Shown: positions 1-10,877, numbered from the stretch's first letter. The stretch is DNA of 64,000 nt from Polaromonas sp. (GCA_025362315.1 JANYGP010000040.1:98507-162506), one strand, 5' to 3'. Notes: generated from the letters alone by a model not told the origin. A program made the numbers and translations.

Positions 1-1
1 T

Positions 2-1063
2 GACTGGGGCATGGGCGAACACATGGCCTTTGCCTCGCTGGTTGCCAGCGGTTATGCAGTGCGCCTGTCAGGTGAGGACTGCGGACGCGGCACATTCACC
101 CACCGCCATGCAGTGATACATGACCAGAACCGTGAAAAGTTTGACACCGGTACCTACGTGCCGCTGCAGAACGTGACTGACAAGCAGGCTCCGTTTGTTG
201 TCATCGATTCCATTTTGAGTGAAGAAGCTGTTCTGGCGTTTGAATACGGCTACGCATCGAATGACCCGAACACGCTGGTGATTTGGGAGGCGCAGTTTGG
301 CGACTTTGCCAACGGCGCTCAAGTGGTGATTGACCAGTTCATTGCTTCTGGTGAAGTGAAATGGGGCCGTGTCAACGGCATCACCCTGATGCTGCCGCAT
401 GGCTACGAGGGCCAGGGGCCGGAGCATTCCTCGGCCCGGCTTGAACGTTTCATGCAGCTGTCAGCCGACACCAACATGCAGGTTGTGCAGCCCACAACAG
501 CCAGCCAGATTTTTCACATCTTGCGCCGCCAAATGATCCGCCATTTGCGCAAGCCTTTGATCATCATGACGCCTAAGTCGCTGCTGCGCGCCAAGGATGC
601 TGCGTCGCCATTGAGCGAATTCACCAAAGGTGCGTTTCAAACGGTTATTCCTGAGAACAAAGATATCAAGGCCGACAAAGTCCGCCGGGTGGTTGCTTGC
701 TCGGGTAAGGTGTACTACGACTTGGTGAGGAAACGAGAAGAAAAAGGCTTTGACGACGTGGCGTTGATTCGCGTGGAGCAGTTGTACCCGTTTCCACACA
801 AAGCGTTTGCAAATGAGCTAAAAAAATACCCAAATGCTTCAGACATTGTGTGGTGCCAGGACGAACCGCAAAATCAGGGCGCATGGTTTTTTGTGCAGCA
901 CTACATCCATGAAAACATGACTGAGGGTCAAAAGCTGGGTTATTCAGGTCGGGCAGCGTCTGCATCGCCAGCAGCGGGCTATTCGCATTTGCATCAGGAG
1001 CAGCAAAAAGTGCTGGTGGATGGCGCATTTGCCAAGCTCAAGGGCTTTGTGCTGACCAAGTAG
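2..1063 (+). CDS. sucA: 2-oxoglutarate dehydrogenase E1 component, C-terminal part (5' end outside window)
   Basis: Thiamine-diphosphate-dependent E1 subunit of the 2-oxoglutarate dehydrogenase complex, which decarboxylates 2-oxoglutarate in the TCA cycle. The frame is open from the first bases and reads DWGMGEHMAFASL, then SGEDCGRGTFTHRHAVIHDQ, the conserved pyrimidine-domain block of SucA. The end carries the usual C-terminal transketolase-like region (LYPFPHKAF, WCQDEPQNQGAW). About 353 of roughly 950 residues are present, so this is cut by the window edge and not a broken gene. It is followed after 55 bases by odhB and then lpdA, the standard order for this complex. Confidence 0.97.
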   Translation, partial: DWGMGEHMAFASLVASGYAVRLSGEDCGRGTFTHRHAVIHDQNREKFDTGTYVPLQNVTDKQAPFVVIDSILSEEAVLAFEYGYASNDPNTLVIWEAQFGDFANGAQVVIDQFIASGEVKWGRVNGITLMLPHGYEGQGPEHSSARLERFMQLSADTNMQVVQPTTASQIFHILRRQMIRHLRKPLIIMTPKSLLRAKDAASPLSEFTKGAFQTVIPENKDIKADKVRRVVACSGKVYYDLVRKREEKGFDDVALIRVEQLYPFPHKAFANELKKYPNASDIVWCQDEPQNQGAWFFVQHYIHENMTEGQKLGYSGRAASASPAAGYSHLHQEQQKVLVDGAFAKLKGFVLTK

Positions 1064-1118
1064 GTCGCGCAATTTAATTCAACCCTCCCATTCTCACAAA
1101 ACTTAAAAGAAAATTCAT

Positions 1119-2405
<1,287 letters not shown>

Positions 2406-2419
2406 TATGGACTGGTTCC

Positions 2420-2581
2420 TTGGGCTCCCTGCAAAGCTTCTTCGCCTTCATCATTGGCAATTTGATTTTGCAGGTTTTGCTCGGCGGATTATTTGCTTTG
2501 GTGCAGGGTGCTGTGCCTGGATTTGCAAGCTTGCTTCCTGTCCATTGCAAACAGCCTGAAAAACAGAATGGAATTTCATGA
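2420..2581 (+). CDS. putative small membrane protein between odhB and lpdA
   Basis: The 172-base gap between odhB and lpdA holds an open frame with no ATG, readable from TTG at 2420 (or TTG 2402). It encodes about 53 residues: a hydrophobic stretch (residues about 6-36, rich in F, I, L, G, V) that would span a membrane once, then a short polar tail [14 protein letters not shown]. The stop TGA at 2579-2581 overlaps the lpdA start as ATGA, which suggests translational coupling. No family is recognised. The non-ATG start and weak ribosome site are against it; a clean hydrophobic/polar layout and the overlap are for it. It could be a chance frame. Confidence 0.4.
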   Translation: MGSLQSFFAFIIGNLILQVLLGGLFALVQGAVPGFASLLPVHCKQPEKQNGIS

Positions 2582-4017
2582 ATAAACAATTCGACGTCAT
2601 CGTCATCGGCGGTGGCCCAGGCGGCTACATTGCCGCTATTCGTGCAGCGCAACTCGGTTTCAACGTGGCATGTATTGACGAGTGGAAAAACGCCAATGGC
2701 GGCCCGGCGCTGGGCGGTACATGTACCAACGTTGGTTGTATTCCATCCAAAGCCTTGCTGCAATCGTCAGAACACTTTGAGCAGGCTGGTCATCACTTTG
2801 CCGACCACGGGATTGAAGTCAAGGGCCTGAGCCTGGACATGGCCAAGATGGTTGGCCGCAAGGACACAGTGGTCAAGCAGAACAACGACGGCGTGCTCTA
2901 TCTGTTTAAAAAGAACAAGGTCACGTTTTTTCACGGGCGCGGCTCTTTTGCATCCAGCAAAGACGGTTTGTATGACATCAAGGTAGCTGGTACTGCTGAA
3001 GAAGTTATCACGGGCAAGCACATCATCGTGGCTACCGGGTCTAACGCGCGCACGCTGCCTGGAACGCCGTTTGACGAAGAAATAATTTTGTCGAATGACG
3101 GTGCGTTGCGCATGCTGGACGTGCCCAAAAAGCTGGTGCTGATTGGCTCGGGCGTGATTGGCCTGGAGATGGGATCTGTCTGGCGACGTTTGGGCGCTGA
3201 GGTCACAGTGCTGGAAGGCCTGCCAACCTTTCTGGGTGTGGTGGACCAGCAAATTGCAAAGGAAGCGTACAAGGCTTTCAAAAGCCAGGGCTTGAAGATT
3301 GAGTTGGGTGTAAAGGTTGGCGAGATCAAAACCAACGAGGCTGGTGGTAAAAAAAGTGTGTCAGTTGCTTACACCAACGCCAAAGGCGAAGCGCAGTTGC
3401 TGGATGTTGACAAGCTCATCATTTCGATTGGCCGCGTTGCCAACACGATTGGCCTGTCTGCCGAATCTGCGGGCCTGAGGCTGGATGAACGGGGCGCGAT
3501 TTTGGTTGATGCTGACTGCAAAACAAATTTGCCAAACGTCTGGGCGATTGGTGATGTGGTGCGTGGCCCCATGCTGGCTCACAAGGCCGAGGAAGAGGGC
3601 GTTGCTGTGGCAGAGCGTATCGCTGGCCAGCATGGTCATGTCAACTTCAACACCATTCCCTGGGTCATCTACACAAGCCCCGAGATCGCCTGGGTGGGCC
3701 AAACTGAAGAGCAACTGAAGGCTGCTGGCAAAGCCTACAGGGCTGGCACTTTCCCCTTCCTTGCCAATGGCCGTGCGCGGGCCATCGGCGACACAACCGG
3801 CATGGTAAAAATGCTGGCAGACGCTACAACAGATGAGATTTTGGGCGTGCATATTGTGGGCCCAATGGCCAGCGAGCTGATTGCTGAATGCGTGGTGGCC
3901 ATGGAGTTCAGGGCCAGCAGTGAGGACATTGCTCGTATTTGCCATGCCCATCCGTCGTTGAGCGAAGCCACAAAAGAGGCGGCTCTGGCTGTTGACAAGC
4001 GTACTTTGAATTTTTAA
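2578..4017 (+). CDS. lpdA: dihydrolipoyl dehydrogenase (E3)
   Basis: FAD-dependent E3 component that reoxidises dihydrolipoamide and reduces NAD+, serving the 2-oxoglutarate (and possibly other 2-oxoacid) dehydrogenase complex. The N-terminal FAD motif is GGGPGGY (11-17). The redox disulfide is C49-C54 in [16 protein letters not shown] second nucleotide-binding motif [11 protein letters not shown] and the FAD motif AIGDVV follow. The C-terminal dimer interface has the catalytic His in [10 protein letters not shown]. The 479 aa length is typical. It is third in the sucA-odhB-lpdA operon. Confidence 0.97.
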   Translation: MNKQFDVIVIGGGPGGYIAAIRAAQLGFNVACIDEWKNANGGPALGGTCTNVGCIPSKALLQSSEHFEQAGHHFADHGIEVKGLSLDMAKMVGRKDTVVKQNNDGVLYLFKKNKVTFFHGRGSFASSKDGLYDIKVAGTAEEVITGKHIIVATGSNARTLPGTPFDEEIILSNDGALRMLDVPKKLVLIGSGVIGLEMGSVWRRLGAEVTVLEGLPTFLGVVDQQIAKEAYKAFKSQGLKIELGVKVGEIKTNEAGGKKSVSVAYTNAKGEAQLLDVDKLIISIGRVANTIGLSAESAGLRLDERGAILVDADCKTNLPNVWAIGDVVRGPMLAHKAEEEGVAVAERIAGQHGHVNFNTIPWVIYTSPEIAWVGQTEEQLKAAGKAYRAGTFPFLANGRARAIGDTTGMVKMLADATTDEILGVHIVGPMASELIAECVVAMEFRASSEDIARICHAHPSLSEATKEAALAVDKRTLNF

Positions 4018-4050
4018 TTTTCAAAATCCGAATTGACTTTTTTAATCATT

Positions 4051-4113
4051 TCAAGTGTCAAATTTGGCTTTGACGCAATAAGAACGGGCGCTAGCAGCTC
4101 CTGATATAATAGC
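4051..4113 (+). repeat. dispersed GCGCTAGCAGCT repeat, copy 1 (intergenic lpdA-zapE)
   Basis: Intergenic copy of the dispersed repeat. It contains GGGCGCTAGCAGCTC followed by ATAATAGC, preceded by GTCAAATTTGG. It fills most of the 113-base gap before zapE. It carries a TATAAT-like hexamer (4105-4110), but no -35 hexamer lies at a usable distance. Confidence 0.7.
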
Positions 4114-4130
4114 AGACTGAGAGTTGTTCC

Positions 4131-5228
4131 GTGAGCGTCAAGCAAGTCTATGAAGCCGTGCTGCTAGCCAGAGGCTACCAGTCAGACCCAGCCCAGTTGC
4201 GTGCTGTTCAAGCCCTTGAGCGTTGCGCAAGTGACTGGGCTGATTACAGGATACAGCGCTCCAACGCGTTTAAAAAACTGATTCACCACCCTGACACTCC
4301 CCGGGGTGTGTACATGTACGGTGGAGTGGGGCGGGGCAAAAGCTTTTTGATGGACTGCTTTTACAACGCCGTTCCCATCAGGCGAAAAACCCGCTTGCAC
4401 TTTCATGAATTCATGCGGGAGGTACACCGGGAGCTGCGCGATCTGTCGGGCACTGTCAATCCACTGGATGAGCTGGGCAAAAAAATGGCGCTGCGTTACA
4501 AACTGATTTGTTTTGACGAGTTTCATGTGGCTGAAATCACCGATGCGCTTATTTTGCACCGGCTGCTTTCTGCACTGTTTGATAACGGTGTGGGTTTTGT
4601 CACCACTTCCAACTTCAAGCCAGATGATCTGTATCCAGGCGGAATGCATCGGGACCGTATCCTTCCTGCAATTGAATTGCTCAATCACCATCTGGAAGTT
4701 ATCTGTGTTGACAATGGCACTGACTACCGCCGCCTCACAATGGCGAAGCTCAGTCTGTACCACACGCCGCTGGGCCATGAGGCTGAAGTGGCGATGACAG
4801 ATACCTTCAACCGTCTGGCGGAGTCACAGGACGAAAACCCGATTTTGCAGATTGAATCGCGACAGATTCGTGCACGGCGCAAGGCTGGAGGACTGGTGTG
4901 GTTTGATTTCAAAATCTTGTGTGGCGGACCCAGATCGCAAAACGATTATCTTGAAATAGCGGCGCAGTTTCACACTGTGATGCTCAGCGACGTACCTGTC
5001 ATGCCACCGCGGATGTCCTCAGAAGCCCGGCGTTTTACCTGGCTGGTTGACGTGCTGTATGACCGCAGGGTCAAACTTGTGATGTCGGCTGAAGCACCTG
5101 CTGAGGCGTTGTATGTCGAAGGACCTCTGGCGCATGAGTTTCCAAGAACAGTGTCCCGCTTGAACGAGATGCAGTCAGCGCAGTTTTTGGCACTTGAGCG
5201 CCGCACAGTGGACACTGCGTTGACATGA
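4131..5228 (+). CDS. zapE: cell division ATPase ZapE (AFG1-like)
   Basis: AFG1/ZapE-family P-loop ATPase; in E. coli ZapE acts on the Z-ring during division and is membrane-associated. Walker A is GGVGRGKS (64-71) and Walker B is ICFDEFHV (D129-E130), followed by the family block ITDALILHRLLSALF and TSNFKPDDLYPGG. The 365 aa length matches the family. The start is GTG (4131). The stop overlaps the next gene as ATGA. A repeat copy occupies the upstream gap, so transcription may come from the odhB-lpdA operon or from an unseen local promoter. Confidence 0.95.
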   Translation: MSVKQVYEAVLLARGYQSDPAQLRAVQALERCASDWADYRIQRSNAFKKLIHHPDTPRGVYMYGGVGRGKSFLMDCFYNAVPIRRKTRLHFHEFMREVHRELRDLSGTVNPLDELGKKMALRYKLICFDEFHVAEITDALILHRLLSALFDNGVGFVTTSNFKPDDLYPGGMHRDRILPAIELLNHHLEVICVDNGTDYRRLTMAKLSLYHTPLGHEAEVAMTDTFNRLAESQDENPILQIESRQIRARRKAGGLVWFDFKILCGGPRSQNDYLEIAAQFHTVMLSDVPVMPPRMSSEARRFTWLVDVLYDRRVKLVMSAEAPAEALYVEGPLAHEFPRTVSRLNEMQSAQFLALERRTVDTALT

Positions 5229-5863
5229 AAAAACTGCAAACACCCTACCTTGTATCTTGTCTGGTCGCACTGGCTTTTGGCACTGGTGCAAAGGCGCAAA
5301 CTTCCTACGATGTTGAGCGTTCACGTATCACCAATGAACGCGCTGCACTGGAGGCTGGTTTCAGCGAGGCAAATTCTGCTTGCTATAAAAAATATTTGGT
5401 CAACACCTGTCTGGACGAATTAAGAGAAAAGCGCAGCATGGCAACGGCCGATTTGCGTCGCCAGGAAATATCGCTGGATGACCAGGAACGGAAACTCAAA
5501 GGTGCACGACAGATTCAAAAAACCGAAGACAAAACATCGCCTGAAAAGCAGCAGCAAGCAGCTGACAAACGTGGCGCAGCATTGAAAGATTTTGAGGAAC
5601 GCATGGAGCGTGACCAGGAGAAAAGCGCGGCGCGCAAAGCAGCCGTGACGAACAAAAAGCTTGACAGAGAGGGCGAAAAAAGCCGTGCTAAAAATCAACA
5701 GGAAAAAAGTGCCAGTCGTGCAGACAAGCAAAAAGCAGCAACTGAAGCGCTAAAAAGATACGATCAGCGGCTGGAAAAAGCCAGGCAGCGTGAGGTCAGA
5801 CTCGCCAGCGAAAAAGCAAGCCAGACAAAACCATCTGCCCAGCCATTGCCTGTTCCCAACTAG
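5225..5863 (+). CDS. secreted Lys/Glu/Gln-rich coiled-coil protein, function unknown
   Basis: Residues 1-24 form a signal peptide (hydrophobic LVSCLVALAFGTG, cleavage after AKA), so the mature protein should be periplasmic. The rest is almost entirely charged helix: repeated K, E, Q, R and A without proline until the last ten residues (KPSAQPLPVPN), consistent with a long coiled coil. Two cysteines (CYKKYLVNTC) lie near the mature N-terminus and could form a disulfide. The start overlaps the zapE stop by four bases. I do not recognise a named family. Confidence 0.8.
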   Translation: MKKLQTPYLVSCLVALAFGTGAKAQTSYDVERSRITNERAALEAGFSEANSACYKKYLVNTCLDELREKRSMATADLRRQEISLDDQERKLKGARQIQKTEDKTSPEKQQQAADKRGAALKDFEERMERDQEKSAARKAAVTNKKLDREGEKSRAKNQQEKSASRADKQKAATEALKRYDQRLEKARQREVRLASEKASQTKPSAQPLPVPN

Positions 5864-5932
5864 GTCAAATCATGGTTCGACAACGTCGCCCTCAAGAATT
5901 TTGGTTTTTCAAGGCCCCAAACTTATTCTTAA

Positions 5933-6748
5933 TTAATCAAGAGGTTCAAGTTTGACAATCACCAGCGACAGGTTGTCACCAGTACCACGAGCCCGGGTTC
6001 TGGCTTTTTGAATCAAGAATTCCGTTGCCTCACGGGGCGACAGCATCGACAACGCCGAACCCATTTCGGCAGGGCTGAAGTAATGCCAGACGCCATCGCT
6101 GCAAGCAATCAGGATGTCGTTGGGTTTAAGCGTTGTAATGGCATGGTGGGCAACTGGCGGAGCCTCTTCCGTACCCAGACATCCCATCAAGATGTTGGAC
6201 TGAGGATGAACATTGGCTTCGTCTTCGGTCATCTCATCTTTGTCGACAAGGCTCTGCACGTATGAGTGGTCTTTTGTCCGGTGAACAAACTTATTGCCGT
6301 GAAAATGATACACGCGCGAGTCGCCAGTGTGCACCCAGTGGCAGTCGCCAGACGGGTTAATCAAAAAAGCCGCCAGGGTGCTGTGCGGCTCCTGTTCGGT
6401 AGAAATAGCAGTGAGCTTAATGACAATATGCGCTTCCTTGACAATCTGATCGAGCAGATTGGGTGCATCGTCTGTCAGCGGGTCATAGCGATCAAAGAGC
6501 TGCTGGGTTGTCATCATCACCTGGTCAGAAGCCTTGCGCCCACCACTTCGCCCGCCCATGCCGTCGGCCACAATTCCGAGAAGGCACCCTGCCACACGCT
6601 TGTGGGTAATCAGATTGACCTGATCTTGCTGGTAGTCACGGTCTCCCTTGTGGATGCCGGTTGACGCGGTGATTCGGTAGCCTTTGGACATCATCAGGTG
6701 CCGGTAAAGTCGGTCATTTAAATTTTGCAGCGAACGCCGTATTATCAA
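5933..6748 (-). CDS. PP2C-family serine/threonine protein phosphatase
   Basis: Metal-dependent Ser/Thr phosphatase of the PPM/PP2C (Stp/PrpC) type. Motifs are visible in order: RDYQQDQ near residue 37, VADGMGGRSGG (metal Asp and Gly), HTGDSRVYHF, KDHSYVQ and ACSDGVWHYF; the metal-binding Asp residues are all present. No signal peptide or transmembrane segment, so it should be cytosolic. No partner kinase gene is adjacent. It is divergent from the DUF465 gene with only 27 bases between starts. An internal Met pair at residues 19-20 is an alternative start closer to the family's usual N-terminus. Confidence 0.92.
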   Translation of the reverse strand: MIIRRSLQNLNDRLYRHLMMSKGYRITASTGIHKGDRDYQQDQVNLITHKRVAGCLLGIVADGMGGRSGGRKASDQVMMTTQQLFDRYDPLTDDAPNLLDQIVKEAHIVIKLTAISTEQEPHSTLAAFLINPSGDCHWVHTGDSRVYHFHGNKFVHRTKDHSYVQSLVDKDEMTEDEANVHPQSNILMGCLGTEEAPPVAHHAITTLKPNDILIACSDGVWHYFSPAEMGSALSMLSPREATEFLIQKARTRARGTGDNLSLVIVKLEPLD

Positions 6749-6775
6749 AGATTCTGACTTGATTTAGAAGGCATC

Positions 6776-6979
6776 GTGGAACTGAACCTACATTCTCCGG
6801 AAAGAAGGCTGATTGAGCTGAGAATCGAGCATGCCGATTTGAATGCGAAGGCTGACAGTGCAGCCCACAGCGTCCCATTTGACGAATTGATGCTCAGACG
6901 TCTTAAAAAACGGCGTCTGCTGTTGCGCGATGAAATTGCGGTGCTTGCGCTTTCACTTGATTCTCCCGAGCCAGCTTGA
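6776..6979 (+). CDS. DUF465 (YdcH-like) small protein
   Basis: A 67-residue helical protein matching the DUF465/YdcH pattern: an N-terminal helix with ELRIEHADLNAKAD and a C-terminal LKKRRLLLRDEI signature. The function of this family is not established. The start is GTG (6776) with a good AGAAGG ribosome site. Its stop overlaps the ATG of the downstream helicase by one base (TGATG), so the two are co-translated. Confidence 0.85.
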   Translation: MELNLHSPERRLIELRIEHADLNAKADSAAHSVPFDELMLRRLKKRRLLLRDEIAVLALSLDSPEPA

Positions 6980-8985
6980 TGAACCTGGCTTTTGAAGTCA
7001 AAGCGGCTTTTGCGCCAGCAGGTGTGTTGTCCCGCGCAGAAGATCATTTTGTGTCCCGCAGTGGTCAGACTGACATGGCTCTGGCTGTTGCGCATGCCAT
7101 TGAACACGCTGAAACTTTGGTTGTGGAGGCCAGTACTGGCGTTGGCAAAACATTTTCCTATCTGGTTCCTGCATTGCTGAGTGGCGAACGCGTGCTGGTA
7201 TCTACAGCCACCAAAGCATTGCAGGACCAGCTTTACGGTCGCGATCTCCCGCGGCTGGTTCAGGCGCTGGGTGTTCTGGTGAGTACAGCGCTGCTGAAGG
7301 GCCGTGCCAGTTACGTGTGCCTTCATCGCCTCTCAATGGCGCGGCATGAAAGTGGCACTGCAGATAAATCCGCATTGCGTTCACTTGCAAAGATAGAGCA
7401 ATGGGCACAGACGACAAAAACAGGCGATCTGGCTGAACTGCCTGGCCTGGACGAACGCTCACCGCTGATTCCTTTAATCACTTCCACACGGGAAAACTGT
7501 TTGGGATCCCAGTGCCCCCAGTTTAAAAATTGTCATGTCAATTTGGCAAGACGCGAGGCAATGGCAGCTGATGTTGTTGTGATTAATCATCATCTGTTTT
7601 TTGCAGACCTGACAGTGCGCGAATCAGGGATGGCCGAGCTGCTGCCAAGCGTACGCATTGCTATTTTTGATGAAGCGCATCAGCTCAATGAAACGGGTGT
7701 CCAGTTTTTGGGGGAAAACCTGACAACAGGCCAGCTGCTCGACTTCTGCCGTGATCTTTTAGGCGCAGGGTTGCAGCTCGCGCGTGGCCTGCTGGACTGG
7801 TCAATCGTTGTCGGCAACTGTGAGCGAGCTGCCAGGGACCTCAGGCTTTGTGTCGGCCAAAGTTACCCGGGTGCCAAGCTGCGATGGACTGAACTTGCGC
7901 CTGAAAACCTGGATCATGCAGTTTGGGAAAACGCACTTGATGGCGTATCCGCAGCCCTGGATGAAGCCTGTGCAGCACTTGATACTGTCAGTGAAATCGC
8001 TCCTGATTTTGTCAGGTTGCATGAGCGGGCTGTCGTGTTGACAGAACGCGCGAAAGATTTCGCAAAATCCGCCAAGCCCGGTTTTGTTCGCTGGGTTGAT
8101 GTAGGTACACAACTGCGTCTGGTTGAGTCGCCCCTGACGATTGCAGAGGCGGTTAAAACAAGGTTGCTTTCGACATCAGAGGGCTCGTCAAAAACCTGGA
8201 TATTCACATCAGCCACACTGGGCGAAGACGAAGCGCTGAGCTGGTTCACACAGCCTTGCGGGCTTGAATCAGCGCACGTCTTGCGGGTGGGCAGCCCGTT
8301 TGACTATCCGAACCAGGCAGCGCTTTACGTGCCGCAAAATTTCCCAAAACCTGCAGAGCCTGCACACCTTGAAAAAGTAGCTGAGTCAGCGGCCAGGTGG
8401 GCTCGCACTCTGGGGGGTCGCACCATGATTTTGACGACCACTTTGCGTGCCATGCGGTTGATCGGCAATTTGCTGACAGATGATTTTGAAACCACTGGCG
8501 ATCTGGAAGTGCTGGTGCAAGGCGCCTTGCCGAAAAGGGTGTTGATTGAGCGGTTTCGCAGTGGCAATGCTGGTGGACAAAAGGGTTGTATCCTGGTCGC
8601 GTCCGCCTCTTTTTGGGAGGGCATTGATGTTCCAGGAGATTCCTTGCAACTTGTCATTATTGACAAATTGCCTTTTCCGCCCCCAAATGATCCCATGGCT
8701 GAAGCACGCTCCAGAGCATTGGAGGCCCAAGGGCAAAACGCGTTTAACGGTTATTTTTTGCCTGAAGCGGCAATCGCGCTCAAACAAGGCGCAGGCCGAC
8801 TGATTCGGCGGGAAACTGATCAGGGTGTGCTGGTGGTGTGTGATGGACGGCTGGCCAGCATGGGTTATGGCAAACGTCTGATTCGGGCGATGCCGCCCAT
8901 GAAAAAACTGTTCACCGAGGACGAGCTGATCGCGCAACTCCAAATACTTACCAAACCTGGTACCACGGTTTGTTGGCCTTCCTGA
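6979..8985 (+). CDS. ATP-dependent DNA helicase, DinG/YoaA type (XPD-like, iron-sulfur)
   Basis: Superfamily 2 5'-3' helicase of the XPD/DinG group, linked to DNA repair. Walker A lies in EASTGVGKTFSYL (about 50-62) and the DEAH box in FDEAHQL (about 231-237). Four cysteines at 114, 174, 179 and 185 (CLGSQCPQFKNC) fit the [4Fe-4S] domain. The C-terminal half has the motif QGAGRLIRRETDQG. I chose ATG 6979 (TGATG overlap with the upstream gene) over TTG 6976. At 668 aa it resembles YoaA more than full-length DinG. The 3' end overlaps bamD tail-to-tail by 38 bases. Confidence 0.93.
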   Translation: MNLAFEVKAAFAPAGVLSRAEDHFVSRSGQTDMALAVAHAIEHAETLVVEASTGVGKTFSYLVPALLSGERVLVSTATKALQDQLYGRDLPRLVQALGVLVSTALLKGRASYVCLHRLSMARHESGTADKSALRSLAKIEQWAQTTKTGDLAELPGLDERSPLIPLITSTRENCLGSQCPQFKNCHVNLARREAMAADVVVINHHLFFADLTVRESGMAELLPSVRIAIFDEAHQLNETGVQFLGENLTTGQLLDFCRDLLGAGLQLARGLLDWSIVVGNCERAARDLRLCVGQSYPGAKLRWTELAPENLDHAVWENALDGVSAALDEACAALDTVSEIAPDFVRLHERAVVLTERAKDFAKSAKPGFVRWVDVGTQLRLVESPLTIAEAVKTRLLSTSEGSSKTWIFTSATLGEDEALSWFTQPCGLESAHVLRVGSPFDYPNQAALYVPQNFPKPAEPAHLEKVAESAARWARTLGGRTMILTTTLRAMRLIGNLLTDDFETTGDLEVLVQGALPKRVLIERFRSGNAGGQKGCILVASASFWEGIDVPGDSLQLVIIDKLPFPPPNDPMAEARSRALEAQGQNAFNGYFLPEAAIALKQGAGRLIRRETDQGVLVVCDGRLASMGYGKRLIRAMPPMKKLFTEDELIAQLQILTKPGTTVCWPS

Positions 8986-9769
8986 AACCCTTGGTTAAAA
9001 AATCACTGTTTGGGTAAGTTTTTTCAATGATGCGTTTTGTGTCGTCACGAAGCTGGTTCATGCCCAGCGCGTCATAGGATTTGTAAACAATGTAGGTTGC
9101 TTCTTCAAGCGCCGGCACATCCCGGTATTCGGTGATAGCGGTTTGCGCACGGTTGATTGCCGCAACATATGCGCCTCTGGAATAGTAGTAGCGTGCAACG
9201 TGAACTTCTGACTCCGCCAACGAATTGACTGTGTATCCCATCCGCAATCTGGCATCGGCTGCATAACGGGAGTCAGGAAACCGGGTCACCAATTCCCTGA
9301 ACGATTCAAACGATTCTTTGGCTGCTCGCTGGTCACGTTCAGACAAATCCTGACGAATCAAATTGCCAAAGAGCCCGAGGTTGTCGTTGAAATTGACAAG
9401 TCCTTTCAGGTAAAAAGCATAATCAAGCGCCGGGCTGGCAGGATGCAATTTGACAAACCGATCCAATGTAGCGGTTGCCTGGGCCTGGTCACCGCCCTTG
9501 TATTGTGCGTAGGCTTTTTCAAGTTGTGCCTGTTGTGCCAGTGGCGTGCCTGCGGCGCGTCCTTCCAGCTTTTCAAAAAGTGGAATTGCCTTGTCATATG
9601 CACCCGAGCGCGATTCGTCTTTTGCCTCTGAATACAGCCGGTTTGGGCTCCAGTTACCCGTGGGATCAATTGGCTTGCTGGAGCAGCCCGATGCAAATAC
9701 CAGGGCAGCCAAGGACAGCCTTAAAACAGTGCATGAAGAATTAACGACCGATAATTTGGCGTAACGCAT
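8948..9769 (-). CDS. bamD: outer membrane protein assembly factor BamD
   Basis: Lipoprotein of the BAM complex that inserts beta-barrel proteins into the outer membrane. It has a lipoprotein signal with lipobox FASGC (lipidated C29), then TPR-type helical repeats (SGAYDKAIPLFEKLE, RFPDSRYAADARLRMGY, AINRAQTAITEYRDVPALEEA) typical of BamD/ComL. The 273 aa length is right. It is transcribed away from rluD, with 40 bases between the divergent starts, the common bamD/rluD arrangement in beta- and gammaproteobacteria. Confidence 0.95.
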   Translation of the reverse strand: MRYAKLSVVNSSCTVLRLSLAALVFASGCSSKPIDPTGNWSPNRLYSEAKDESRSGAYDKAIPLFEKLEGRAAGTPLAQQAQLEKAYAQYKGGDQAQATATLDRFVKLHPASPALDYAFYLKGLVNFNDNLGLFGNLIRQDLSERDQRAAKESFESFRELVTRFPDSRYAADARLRMGYTVNSLAESEVHVARYYYSRGAYVAAINRAQTAITEYRDVPALEEATYIVYKSYDALGMNQLRDDTKRIIEKTYPNSDFLTKGFRKANKPWYQVW

Positions 9770-9809
9770 GGCAGATCACCTCAGGGGTGTACCTCAGTGA
9801 GCAAGGCAC

Positions 9810-10877
9810 TTGAAAAAACAAAACCAAATTATATCGATTGAGCACCCAAACACGCTGATTCCAAACGAAGGCGAGACAGATGTTGAATTTGCTGCCGACT
9901 TGCCGGAACCTGAGTGGCGTCAGTTGGTCGTGCCTGCAAGCGCGCATGGAGAGCGTCTTGATAAAACTCTGGCATTGCTCGTACCTGAGTTCTCCCGCAG
10001 CTACTTGCAGCAATTAATTGCAACAAATGCTGTGCTGTTGAACTCCGCGCAGACCTTGAAGTCGTCTACCCGCGTCAAGGCCGGAGATGCACTCACAGTT
10101 GAGCTCCGGCCAACGGCACAAAGCCAGGCCTTCAAGCCGGAGGTGATTGAGCTGAACGTCGTTTATGAAGACGAATGGCTTTTGGTGATCAACAAACCAG
10201 CAGGCTTGGTCGTCCATCCGGCGCCTGGCAACTGGAGCGGTACGCTGCTCAATGGCCTGCTCGCTCGCGACAGCAGGGCCATGTCGCTGCCACGCGCGGG
10301 GATCGTGCATCGGCTTGACAAACACACCAGTGGCTTGATGGTAGTGGCAAGGACCCGGCAAGTGATGGATCAACTGGTCGACATGATTGCTCGCCGTGAT
10401 GTCAGCCGCCAATACATTGCACTGGCGCACCAGCCCTGGGCAGGCCCCAAAACACGTCTTGTAGAGTTACCGGTTGGACGTGATCCAAAAAATCGTTTGC
10501 GAATGGCCGTTGTTGACCTGGCAAGGCAGGCAGGTAAAAGTGCAGCAACTGAAGTTACTGCAATCCAAAGTGCGGCCGGATTTTGCTTGGTAAGTTGCAA
10601 GTTGCATACAGGGCGTACCCACCAGATCCGTGTGCATATGGCTGCAATTGGACATTGTCTGGTTGCTGATGAGGTGTATGGCGGCTTGCCTGCAGGTGGC
10701 TTGCAGAGACAGGCTTTGCATGCCTGCAGACTGGCGTTTAAACATCCGCAAAAGGGCGCTGCACTGGTGTTCAATTGCCCTTTGCCCGAAGATCTTCGGG
10801 ACGCGATTGCCCACATAGGTCTCAGCTACAATGAAACAATATCAAACGCGGCAGATTGCGCAAAACAAATTGCTTGA
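9810..10877 (+). CDS. rluD: 23S rRNA pseudouridine synthase RluD
   Basis: RluA-family pseudouridine synthase that modifies helix 69 of 23S rRNA. An S4 RNA-binding domain (about 43-105) precedes the catalytic domain, with the active-site Asp D170 in GIVHRLDKHTSGLMV and the late motif TGRTHQIRVHMA. The start is TTG at 9810: an in-frame TGA lies at 9798 and no ATG fits. The N-terminal 30 residues before the S4 domain are poorly conserved in the family, so the true start could be later. Confidence 0.94.
   Translation: MKKQNQIISIEHPNTLIPNEGETDVEFAADLPEPEWRQLVVPASAHGERLDKTLALLVPEFSRSYLQQLIATNAVLLNSAQTLKSSTRVKAGDALTVELRPTAQSQAFKPEVIELNVVYEDEWLLVINKPAGLVVHPAPGNWSGTLLNGLLARDSRAMSLPRAGIVHRLDKHTSGLMVVARTRQVMDQLVDMIARRDVSRQYIALAHQPWAGPKTRLVELPVGRDPKNRLRMAVVDLARQAGKSAATEVTAIQSAAGFCLVSCKLHTGRTHQIRVHMAAIGHCLVADEVYGGLPAGGLQRQALHACRLAFKHPQKGAALVFNCPLPEDLRDAIAHIGLSYNETISNAADCAKQIA

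Noticed and set aside
4105..4110. TATAAT as a zapE promoter
   Set aside because: It lies inside a repeat copy and no acceptable -35 hexamer is found 16-19 bases upstream.
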